DNA from: CAIKZZ01 sp036742455
Lineage (GTDB): Bacteria; Pseudomonadota; Gammaproteobacteria; Steroidobacterales; Steroidobacteraceae
NCBI GenBank assembly: GCA_036742455.1
Contig: DAINQU010000001.1
Coordinates: forward strand, 193,448-257,447
Reading direction: 5' to 3'
Length of the DNA: 64,000 nt
Under the pieces are notes generated by a model. The model worked only from the letters and a program-made list of their open reading frames with translations. It was not told the DNA's origin and made no database searches. Positions 17,630-25,011 of this stretch are shown here, in pieces (positions within the stretch are counted from its first letter, which is position 1; each line of letters starts with the position of its first letter). Both the position numbers and the translations under genes were made by a program.

Positions 17630-18184
17630 ATGTCGCTGCGTTCAACGACCGAAGGCTGGGGCGTGCTCACCCGAGTTTTCCACTGGGGCATGTTCGCGCT
17701 TTACGCTGGCTTGATAGGTGTCGGCTACTACATGGTCGACTTGCCCCTCAGCGCCGCTAAGATGAAGATCTATGCGTTGCACAAGTCGGTGGGCGTGGCG
17801 ATGTTGGTTCTCGTGACCTTGCGCTTGTGTTGGCGTGCGATGGATCGCCGGCCGACATCGGAACCGATGTCGGTCTGGCAGCAGCGTGCCGCGGTCACAG
17901 CGGTTTTGTTCCTATACGGACTGATGTTCGCGCTGCCGCTGTCGGGGTGGGTCTACAACTCGGCCGCAGGATTTCCATTGCGCTGGTTCAATCTCATCAA
18001 CCTGCCTGCGTTAATGGCACCGACCCCAACATGGAAGCTTTGGGCAAAAAGCGCGCACGAAATCGCGTCGATCGTTTTCATGAGTCTGGTCGCAGTGCAC
18101 GCACTTGCGGCGCTGAAGCATCATTTTTGGGATAAGGATAAGACGCTGTCGCGCATGCTGCCGCGGCGTAAGGGATGGTTCTAA
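17630..18184 (+). CDS. Cytochrome b561 (YceJ/CybB-like) inner-membrane protein
   Basis: A 184-residue dihaem-type membrane cytochrome. Four hydrophobic helices carry haem-ligand histidines in VFHWGMFALY, ALHKSVGVAML, KSAHEIASIVF and VAVHALAALKHHF. In E. coli and relatives, b561 genes are paired with YceI genes (yceJ-yceI), and electron transfer to or from quinones is the assumed role. Here the gene is sandwiched between two YceI genes, with its stop overlapping the start of the second (TAATG). Confidence 0.92.
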   Translation: MSLRSTTEGWGVLTRVFHWGMFALYAGLIGVGYYMVDLPLSAAKMKIYALHKSVGVAMLVLVTLRLCWRAMDRRPTSEPMSVWQQRAAVTAVLFLYGLMFALPLSGWVYNSAAGFPLRWFNLINLPALMAPTPTWKLWAKSAHEIASIVFMSLVAVHALAALKHHFWDKDKTLSRMLPRRKGWF

Positions 18185-18786
18185 TGCGTAGATTCGTCGC
18201 GAGTATGCTCGGGTGTGTGGCGGTGACGATGGCCATCGGTGCGCCAATCTATCCGGTGGCGACGGGAAGCACCTTGCAGTTCCAAGGCGCCCAGCAGGGC
18301 GAAAAGTTTGTGGGCGCCATTCGCGCGTATGACGCCAAAATCGCGTTTGATCCCGCTGATACGGCCCATTCCCTATTCGACGTGTCGATGCAGTTGAAAA
18401 GCATTGATAGCACGAGTCTCGAGAGAGACCAGGCGATGCAGACCGTCGACTGGTTCGATACGGGGCACTATCCGCTTGCGACGTTCCGGACGGTTGCGTT
18501 TCGCAGTCTGGGCACGGGTTGGGTCGCCGATGCGGACTTGTCTATCAAAGGACGCACCAAACGTATTGCCTTCCCCTTTCAGTTTCAGAAGTCGGCAACC
18601 GGCGCGATACTCGACGCGAAGGTTGCGTTGAATCGACTGGATTTCGGCTTGGGTGCCGGCGAATGGGCGGATGACAGCATGGTCGGGCACAGGGTCGAGG
18701 TGTGGGTGCACCTCGTATTGGCGGCGCCCGCGCCGTCGGTAGGCGAAAAATCACCGACCAAAGCCGGGGCCAAGACCGCGCATTGA
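18184..18786 (+). CDS. Second YceI-family exported protein
   Basis: A 200-residue paralogue of the YceI gene two positions upstream. A signal peptide (about 1-21) is followed by a lipocalin-like domain: QFQGAQQGEKFVGAIRAYDA, then ALERDQ-type and DWFDTGHYPLATF segments and ADLSIKGRTKRIAFPF. It diverges from the first copy and has a Pro/Ala/Lys-rich tail (about 180-200), so it probably binds a different ligand. The start ATG overlaps the b561 stop, which makes translational coupling likely. Confidence 0.9.
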   Translation: MRRFVASMLGCVAVTMAIGAPIYPVATGSTLQFQGAQQGEKFVGAIRAYDAKIAFDPADTAHSLFDVSMQLKSIDSTSLERDQAMQTVDWFDTGHYPLATFRTVAFRSLGTGWVADADLSIKGRTKRIAFPFQFQKSATGAILDAKVALNRLDFGLGAGEWADDSMVGHRVEVWVHLVLAAPAPSVGEKSPTKAGAKTAH

Positions 18787-18852
18787 GACTTCGTTAAACC
18801 AAATCCGTTCGGCCGGCATCTAAGCACCATACAAACTAACGCCGTACGCGGC

Positions 18853-19413
18853 GTGGACGTGGCGGTGAATCCAGGCAATGCGGAGAGCGAAGATGCGCAG
18901 CGGCACTGGTTCGACCGGGCACGAACGGGGGATCGTGAGGCCTTCGAGCGCATCTACCGCCATCACATCGACACGGTCTACGGGCTTTGCCTGCGTTTAA
19001 CGGGCCGACCCGATCGAGCCGAAGATGCGACGCAAGAGACGTTCATCGCGGCGTGGCGTGCTCTGCAACATTTCGATAGCCGTTCCACCGTGGGCACGTG
19101 GCTGCACCGAATAGCGGTGAATTCGGTACTGCAGCAGGTGCGCTATCGCGGTCGCCGCCACGAGGTGCGGGAGTCAGCCGTCGATCGTCTGCCGGACATC
19201 CCTGCGGAACACGAGCCTCCATTGGATATGGAAATGGCCATCGCGGCATTGCCCGACGGAGCTCGCCACGTGCTCGTATTGGTCGGCCTCTACGGCTACA
19301 CGCATCGCGAGGCGGCGCAGTGGTTAGGCATAGCGGAGGGCACCAGCAAGGCCCACCTCCATTGGGCGCGCCAGCGCCTGTTGACCTGGCTTGAACAGGA
19401 GCCTCCTCGATGA
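18853..19413 (+). CDS. ECF-type RNA polymerase sigma factor
   Basis: A 186-residue group IV sigma factor. Region 2 spans about residues 18-88 (DRAEDATQETFIAAWRALQ is the core-binding and -10 recognition helix), and region 4 about 120-180 (LPDGARHVLVLVGLYGYTH with the HTH EAAQWLGIAEGTSKAHLHWA). The start is GTG at 18853. The gene overlaps the next by four bases, and the third gene overlaps the second likewise, so the sigma factor, putative anti-sigma factor and DUF4097 protein are one translational unit. Confidence 0.92.
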   Translation: MDVAVNPGNAESEDAQRHWFDRARTGDREAFERIYRHHIDTVYGLCLRLTGRPDRAEDATQETFIAAWRALQHFDSRSTVGTWLHRIAVNSVLQQVRYRGRRHEVRESAVDRLPDIPAEHEPPLDMEMAIAALPDGARHVLVLVGLYGYTHREAAQWLGIAEGTSKAHLHWARQRLLTWLEQEPPR

Positions 19414-19919
19414 CTACCCGTGACGACGAGCGCACGCTGGAGGACGGTCTGGCGGCGTTACCGAGACGGATTACGCCGAAGCGGGATCTATGGCCGAAAA
19501 TCGCGTCGCATTTGGACGATGGTCCTAGCGTGCGGATCGTACGGCCACGTTGGGCGCTGGGGATGGCGGCCGGCATTCTCTTGGGGGTCCTTGCATTTAT
19601 GACGATCCCGCGTGGATATGGCCATTTATCCGGATCGATCCCTTCGTCGCGCGACGCATCCCTCGTTCGGGCGCGCGTTGTATTACTAGAGGAATATCGC
19701 GAGCGTCTATCGCAGCTGGATGCGCCGACTCGGGCCAGGGTTGAACGGGACTTGGCCATGATCCGCGACGCCGAAAAGGATCTCGCGGATGCGTTACAGA
19801 ACTCACCCAACAGCGAAGTCCTCTTAAGACTTTATGCCGGCGCGCTGCATCAAGAATTCGATCTCTACGATACCGTTCTAACAACGACCGAAATCAACTC
19901 AGTAAGGAATTCGACATGA
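19410..19919 (+). CDS. Putative single-pass membrane anti-sigma factor
   Basis: A 169-residue protein with a cytoplasmic N-terminus (1-45), one transmembrane helix (about 47-64, WALGMAAGILLGVLAFM) and a periplasmic, helical C-terminus (about 90-150). Its position directly after an ECF sigma gene with an ATGA overlap is the main reason for the call. It contains no cysteine, so it lacks the HxxxCxxC zinc motif of ZAS-type anti-sigma factors. It could instead be an unrelated membrane protein. Confidence 0.6.
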   Translation: MTTRDDERTLEDGLAALPRRITPKRDLWPKIASHLDDGPSVRIVRPRWALGMAAGILLGVLAFMTIPRGYGHLSGSIPSSRDASLVRARVVLLEEYRERLSQLDAPTRARVERDLAMIRDAEKDLADALQNSPNSEVLLRLYAGALHQEFDLYDTVLTTTEINSVRNST

Positions 19920-20827
19920 AACAGTGGCAAGTCGTATTGACGGGGCTCTTGGTGACGGTGAGCTTCACCGCGTCACCGTCGGCAACTGCGGCGTCCGCCG
20001 TGGTGAATGAACACCGTGCCGTGGATCCGCATGGCGTGGTCGAAATTGTCGACACAGACGGGAAGCTCTCGGTACAGGGCTGGGATAAAGCGGAAGTGGA
20101 AGTCACAGGTTCGCTCGGTAGCGAGGCTGACCGGTTGGATATTACGGAGACCGCAGGACGCGTGACGATTCGGGTTGTCGGGAAAGGTGGGTTCCTGCAC
20201 TGGGTCACGGGGTCGGCCAAAACTCAACTGTCGATCAAAGTGCCCGCGGGTGCGTCGTTGGTTGGCAAGCTCACCAGTGCGGATCTCGCCGTTGGCGGGG
20301 TCGCCGGTAATCAGGAGATCCAGTCGGTCAGCGGGGACCTTTCGCTCGCGGCCGCGAGCGATGTCCGCGTCCGCACCGTCAGCGGTGACGTCCGCGTGAC
20401 GGCGGCAACGACCTCGCACGTGATTGCGGTGTCGACCGTCAGCGGAGATGCCACGCTGAACGGCGGCTCGGGTGAGCTGACCTTTGAATCGGTCAGCGGC
20501 GACGCTCACGTGAAGGCGGGAACGCTCTCTCGAGTGGCACTGAAGTCCGTGTCCGGCGACATGGATGTCTCGATGGGATTGACTGCCGACGGGCACGTCG
20601 ACGGCGAGAGCGTCAGTGGCAGCATCACACTGCATTTTGTCGGGGCGCTGCCACCGGCAGACTATGAAGCCTCAACGATTTCTGGGGATCTTTCGACGTG
20701 CACAGGCCGAAAGGGCGCGCGGGATGACCATAACCCGTCCAGTCGCCTTGCCTTCCGGGAAGGTGCCGCCACGGGCAGGGTCCGACTCACCACAAAGAGC
20801 GGTGATATTCGCTTGTGTAATCGCTGA
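19916..20827 (+). CDS. DUF4097-family exported beta-strand repeat protein
   Basis: A 303-residue secreted protein with a signal peptide (about 1-23) and a right-handed beta-helix-like region built of short repeats carrying VSGD (QSVSGDLSLA, RTVSGDVRVT, STVSGDATLN, ESVSGDAHVK, KSVSGDMDVS). DUF4097 proteins often accompany ECF sigma/anti-sigma pairs or stress-response modules; their function is unknown. It overlaps the upstream gene by four bases. Only one Cys (near residue 261) and a second near the C-terminus are present, which could form a disulfide. Confidence 0.88.
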   Translation: MKQWQVVLTGLLVTVSFTASPSATAASAVVNEHRAVDPHGVVEIVDTDGKLSVQGWDKAEVEVTGSLGSEADRLDITETAGRVTIRVVGKGGFLHWVTGSAKTQLSIKVPAGASLVGKLTSADLAVGGVAGNQEIQSVSGDLSLAAASDVRVRTVSGDVRVTAATTSHVIAVSTVSGDATLNGGSGELTFESVSGDAHVKAGTLSRVALKSVSGDMDVSMGLTADGHVDGESVSGSITLHFVGALPPADYEASTISGDLSTCTGRKGARDDHNPSSRLAFREGAATGRVRLTTKSGDIRLCNR

Positions 20828-20855
20828 GCGAGGATTCTTCTCGTTGCCTAGAATC

Positions 20856-20878
20856 CCTACCGCCCGGTCAGCGGTAGG
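20856..20878. terminator. Perfect 8 bp hairpin between the DUF4097 gene and mutY
   Basis: CCTACCGC and GCGGTAGG flank a 7-base loop, ending nine bases before the mutY ATG. There is no T-run, so it may end or attenuate the sigma operon transcript or affect mutY translation rather than act as a classical terminator. Confidence 0.4.
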
Positions 20879-20887
20879 ACGATTCTG

Positions 20888-21958
20888 ATGGCACAAAATG
20901 CGAAAGTGATCGACACATTTGCGTGGCGCCTGCTCGCTTGGTTCGATGAGCACGGGCGCCACGACCTGCCGTGGCAAGTGGATCGGTCGCCGTACCGCGT
21001 CTGGGTGTCGGAGGTGATGCTTCAGCAAACGCAAGTCGCGACGGTTATTCCGTACTTCGAGCGGTTCATGGCGCGATTCCCGACGATCGCCGCGTTGGCG
21101 ACGGCGCCGCAAGACGACGTTCTGCACCATTGGTCAGGCTTGGGTTATTACGCCCGAGCCCGAAACTTACAGCGAGCAGCGCAGCGGGTTATGTCGGACT
21201 TCGGCGGCGACTTGCCGACGGAGCTCCATGCACTGCAATCATTGCCTGGCATTGGCCGCTCGACCGCGGGAGCGATCCTGGCGCAAGCACTCAACCAGCG
21301 GCACCCGATTCTGGACGGTAACGTCCGACGGGTGTTGACGAGATGGGCTGGCGTTGACGGATTTCCGGGCGATTCGGCAGTCGCGGCGCGGCTGTGGGAA
21401 TTGAGCGATACGCTGACGCCGGAAGAGCGCGCCTGCGATTACACACAAGCCATCATGGATTTGGGCGCTACGTGTTGTACGCGCAGCCGTCCAAGCTGCG
21501 GTCGCTGCCCGGTAAGTTCGGACTGCGTCGCCAATCGTGAGGGCCGGCAGTCCTTGTTGCCGCAGGCGCGGGCTACCAAGACGCGACCGACGCGCACCGT
21601 GCATTGGCTTGTCGTTCAGTCTGATGGCGCCGTTTTGCTCGCCCGTCGGCCGGCGCGCGGAATTTGGGGTGGCTTATACAGTTTTCCGGAAGCGGGCGAC
21701 GCGCACGCGTTGCGCCAAGTCCTTGATGGACGTGCCGTCCCCGCGAGGCACGACCCTGTGCCTCTGCCGATCATCCGGCACGCCTTTTCCCACTTTGAAT
21801 TGGTCATTCATCCCTGGCTTTGTGTGACCGAGAGGTTCATGGAGCAACCGGATGAGACGTGGTACAACATGGCGCAACCGGCTGTCTTGGGGCTTGCCGC
21901 GCCGGTCACGGCGTTGATCGAACGATTGCGGCACGACGGGGCTGAAGCACGGATCTGA
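20888..21958 (+). CDS. mutY: A/G-specific adenine glycosylase
   Basis: Removes adenine mispaired with 8-oxoguanine in base excision repair. The sequence has the family N-terminus (WFDEHGRHDLPWQ), VMLQQTQVATVIPYF with the catalytic Glu region, the helix-hairpin-helix LPGIGRSTAGAIL with the following LDGNVRRVLTRW, and a [4Fe-4S] motif spaced C-x6-C-x2-C-x5-C (around residues 199-214). A NUDIX-like 8-oxoG-recognition domain follows (from about 235). It is followed 14 bp later by yggX, the same order as in many gammaproteobacteria. Confidence 0.96.
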   Translation: MAQNAKVIDTFAWRLLAWFDEHGRHDLPWQVDRSPYRVWVSEVMLQQTQVATVIPYFERFMARFPTIAALATAPQDDVLHHWSGLGYYARARNLQRAAQRVMSDFGGDLPTELHALQSLPGIGRSTAGAILAQALNQRHPILDGNVRRVLTRWAGVDGFPGDSAVAARLWELSDTLTPEERACDYTQAIMDLGATCCTRSRPSCGRCPVSSDCVANREGRQSLLPQARATKTRPTRTVHWLVVQSDGAVLLARRPARGIWGGLYSFPEAGDAHALRQVLDGRAVPARHDPVPLPIIRHAFSHFELVIHPWLCVTERFMEQPDETWYNMAQPAVLGLAAPVTALIERLRHDGAEARI

Positions 21959-21972
21959 AAGGGGAGTAGACG

Positions 21973-22245
21973 ATGACGCGATTGGTGCAATGCGTGGTGC
22001 TGGGCCGGGAAGCAGAAGGCTTGACGTATGCGCCGTACCCAGGTGATTTGGGCGCGCGTATTTATCGGGAGGTCTCCCAAGAAGGATGGCAGCGGTGGGT
22101 GAATCATCAAACCATGCTCATCAATGAGTATCGACTGACGCCCATCGATCCAAAGCACCGACAGTTCCTCGTCGCCGAGATGCAGAAATTCTTGTTCGGG
22201 GAAGGGGCGTCGCGACCGGAGGGCTTCGTTCCGCCGGCGCCATGA
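21973..22245 (+). CDS. yggX: Fe(2+)-trafficking / oxidative damage protection protein
   Basis: A 90-residue YggX homologue. MTRLVQCVVLGREAEGL places the single conserved Cys at residue 7, and PYPGDLGARIYREVS, WQRWVNHQTMLINE and LLV-type C-terminal segments follow the family. YggX is implicated in protecting iron-sulfur clusters from oxidation and in iron traffic. A GGGGAG ribosome-binding site precedes the start. It is co-directional with and adjacent to mutY, itself an iron-sulfur enzyme. Confidence 0.96.
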   Translation: MTRLVQCVVLGREAEGLTYAPYPGDLGARIYREVSQEGWQRWVNHQTMLINEYRLTPIDPKHRQFLVAEMQKFLFGEGASRPEGFVPPAP

Positions 22246-22355
22246 CGGTGGCCTAGAAGCGGCTTACGCTGCGATGGGCGTTGCCGCGCCGCCCGCCTAT
22301 ACTCAGGCGATGGCGTGAACTGTAGAAATACCATACTGAAGCAGGGGACTGAATC

Positions 22356-24899
22356 GTGAGCCAGAAAACCAACCGGATCGCTCCAACGTTGCGGCCACTT
22401 TTTGTTGCAACGTCCGCTATTCTTGCCGGGCACGTCGCAGGAGCGCAGCAGGCGCCCGCGGCGCCTAGCGCGGGAACGCTGGACGAAGTGATTGTGACGT
22501 CGCAAAAACGCGAGGAAAACATACAGTCTGTCCCTATCAGCATCGAAGCCATTGATTCCAAAAAGCTCGCCGATCTTCAGGTCGCCAGCTTTGACGATTA
22601 CGCCCGTTATTTGCCGAGTTTGTCCGTGCAGTCGTACGGTCCGGGGCAGGCGCAGTTGTATGTCCGTGGCGTGACCAACGGCGGCGACGGCATTCACGTC
22701 GGCTCGCAGCCGTTGGTGGGTGTCTATCTGGACGAAATGCCGGTCACGACGATCGCTAACAATCTCGACGTCCATGTTTACGACATGGCGCGCGTGGAGG
22801 AGCTCTCCGGGCCGCAAGGCACCTTATTCGGTGCCAGTTCGATGGCCGGCACGATGCGATTGATCACCAACAAGCCGGATCCGACTCACTTCGAAGCCGG
22901 ATACGACGTGACCGGCGAAACCTTCACGAAGGGCGGTCAAGGCGGGAAGTTGGAAGGCTTCGCCAATTTCCCTATCAGCGACAAGGCTGCCATCCGTTTG
23001 GTGGGCTGGACAGAGCGCGACGGTGGATTTATCAACATCGTCCGCAGTTCGCCGCAGTACTACGTGATGCCGGGCGACGCCTCCAATCCCTCCTACGTAG
23101 TCGGATCCAATCCGACGCTTTATAACGGCGGGCCGAATACCCTCGGGATTGGGTATCGGCGCGATAACGCCAATATGGTGCAGAAAAATTCCAACCCGAC
23201 GAACACGTCGGGTGGCCGTGCCGCCTTGAAATTCGATTTCGCCGACCACTGGACGGCGACGGCGACGGTCATGACGCAGGATCAGACGGCGTACGGTCAG
23301 TGGGCCTACACGCCCGAAGCCGTTACGGTGACCCCGACCATCAACGGGGCGCCGGGGCCGTCGATGACGCTCGGCGGTACGGGTGATTTGAATACCGTGC
23401 GGTACACCCCGGACATCAATACCGACCGCTGGACCATGGGCACGCTCGTGGTTGAGGGTAAGGTCGCTGATCTGGATCTGACGTATGCGGGCGGGTACAT
23501 CAAGCGGCACGAGTTCCAACAGAGCGACTACTCGGATTACTCGTTCTTTTACGATGTCGCGTATGCCTATAACCCGGCGTACTACGCCGACAACTTCCAT
23601 AACAAAGCCGGTTACGACTTGCCCGGGCAGTATTACACTGGCTTTAACGATTTCACGAAGCAATCGCACGAGATTCGCTTGGCCACGCCGACCAGTTGGC
23701 GTTTGCATGGCGTAGTCGGCGCGTTCTTCGAACGCCAGACAGACCAGATGCAGTACAACTACATCATTCCGGGGCTGGCGCCCTCCCAGTCGGTGGACGG
23801 GCAGGCCAATACGGTTTGGTATGAGCGAGCCATGCGTGTTGACAAGGACTCGGCGCTGTTTGGCGACTTTACCTATGACTTGACGGCGAAGTGGGCGCTC
23901 ACGGGCGGTATTCGTCTCTATCATTACGATAATACGGTGGACGGCTTTGCCGGTTTTGGCGCGACGTTCCCCTCTGCATCAAGCCAATACACAGGCGAGA
24001 ACATTTGCTTCACGCCGATCGACCCTACGAATCCGTTGCTGCCTTGCAAAGATTTGTTGAATCGCGCGACGAAGTCCGGTGAGACGCACCGCGTCAATGT
24101 GACCTATAAGTTCGATGACGACCGCATGGCGTATGCGACGGTATCGACCGGATTCCGTCCCGGTGGCGTCAATCGGCTATTGTCCGTGCCGCCCTACAAT
24201 CCCGATTATCTGACCAACTTTGAGCTCGGTACGAAGACCACCTGGTTGGAACACCGGCTGCGCGTCAATGCAGCGCTCTTTCTCGAGCGTTGGAAGGATG
24301 CCCAGTTTGCCTATCCTGGCCCGAACGGCGTCAATGTCGTGATCAATGCTGGGCGAGCGCAGATTAAGGGCTTGGAGGGCGAAGTCCACTACAAAGTCAG
24401 TCAGGGCCTGACCGTGAGCTCATCGTTCACATTGCTCGACAGTGAGCTCTTAACGAACGTCTGCCATTACCCGAGCCCAAGCTTCACCTGCACTGAGCCG
24501 TCATTGACCGGCAAAGACAACTCGGTGTTCGCGCCTGCCGGTTCCCGGCTGCCGGTCTCGTCCAAGTTTAAGGGCAACGCGATCGCGCGTTACGAATGGA
24601 GCGGAGGCGAATATCGCTTCCACTCACAGGTTGCCGGTGTCTACCAAACGGACGCACTCTCGTCGCTCAAGACCGCGGATGAGGCGGTTGTCGGGAAGCA
24701 GCCTGCCTATGGCACCGTCGATTTTGCCTTAGGTGCAGCAAAGGATAGCTGGTCGACGGAGTTGTTCGTCAGCAACCTGTTTGATTCGCGTGGGCAGGCG
24801 CTGCGTTACACCAGTTGCGCGCCGTCGGTCTGCAAGCTCGTCAACGTGATTCCAACGCGGCCTCGGTTGATTGGCTTGAATTTCAGCCAGCGGTTCTGA
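22356..24899 (+). CDS. TonB-dependent outer-membrane receptor
   Basis: An 847-residue receptor. A signal peptide (to about residue 30) is followed by a TonB-box/plug start (LDEVIVTSQKREENIQSVP, about 41-60), a plug domain to about 170 (RGVTNGGDG and GPQGTLFGASSMAG are typical) and a 22-strand-type barrel ending in a terminal Phe (FSQRF). The subgroup resembles receptors common in Sphingomonads and Xanthomonads, whose substrates (siderophores, polyphenols, glycans) are mostly unknown. It starts with GTG. No dedicated periplasmic or inner-membrane uptake partner is adjacent, so the ligand cannot be named. Confidence 0.92.
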   Translation: MSQKTNRIAPTLRPLFVATSAILAGHVAGAQQAPAAPSAGTLDEVIVTSQKREENIQSVPISIEAIDSKKLADLQVASFDDYARYLPSLSVQSYGPGQAQLYVRGVTNGGDGIHVGSQPLVGVYLDEMPVTTIANNLDVHVYDMARVEELSGPQGTLFGASSMAGTMRLITNKPDPTHFEAGYDVTGETFTKGGQGGKLEGFANFPISDKAAIRLVGWTERDGGFINIVRSSPQYYVMPGDASNPSYVVGSNPTLYNGGPNTLGIGYRRDNANMVQKNSNPTNTSGGRAALKFDFADHWTATATVMTQDQTAYGQWAYTPEAVTVTPTINGAPGPSMTLGGTGDLNTVRYTPDINTDRWTMGTLVVEGKVADLDLTYAGGYIKRHEFQQSDYSDYSFFYDVAYAYNPAYYADNFHNKAGYDLPGQYYTGFNDFTKQSHEIRLATPTSWRLHGVVGAFFERQTDQMQYNYIIPGLAPSQSVDGQANTVWYERAMRVDKDSALFGDFTYDLTAKWALTGGIRLYHYDNTVDGFAGFGATFPSASSQYTGENICFTPIDPTNPLLPCKDLLNRATKSGETHRVNVTYKFDDDRMAYATVSTGFRPGGVNRLLSVPPYNPDYLTNFELGTKTTWLEHRLRVNAALFLERWKDAQFAYPGPNGVNVVINAGRAQIKGLEGEVHYKVSQGLTVSSSFTLLDSELLTNVCHYPSPSFTCTEPSLTGKDNSVFAPAGSRLPVSSKFKGNAIARYEWSGGEYRFHSQVAGVYQTDALSSLKTADEAVVGKQPAYGTVDFALGAAKDSWSTELFVSNLFDSRGQALRYTSCAPSVCKLVNVIPTRPRLIGLNFSQRF

Positions 24900-24909
24900 T
24901 GCGGATACA

Positions 24910-24931
24910 GCGCAGAAACGGATTTCTGCGC
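24910..24931 (+). terminator. Hairpin after the TonB receptor, probable terminator
   Basis: GCGCAGAAA and TTTCTGCGC form a perfect 9 bp stem around CGGA, ten bases after the receptor stop codon. Only a short CTTTC follows, so termination strength is uncertain. Confidence 0.5.
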
Positions 24932-25011
24932 GCTTTCACCGGGCGTTCATAACCGATACTGACAATGGGAATTGGGCGCTCACCGCGCCCATGATCCATT
25001 TAGGGGTCGGT

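Noticed and set aside
22824..23924. A 366-codon frame opposite the TonB receptor
   Set aside because: It is antisense to conserved plug and barrel sequence, and the product is an unnatural Arg/Val-rich protein.
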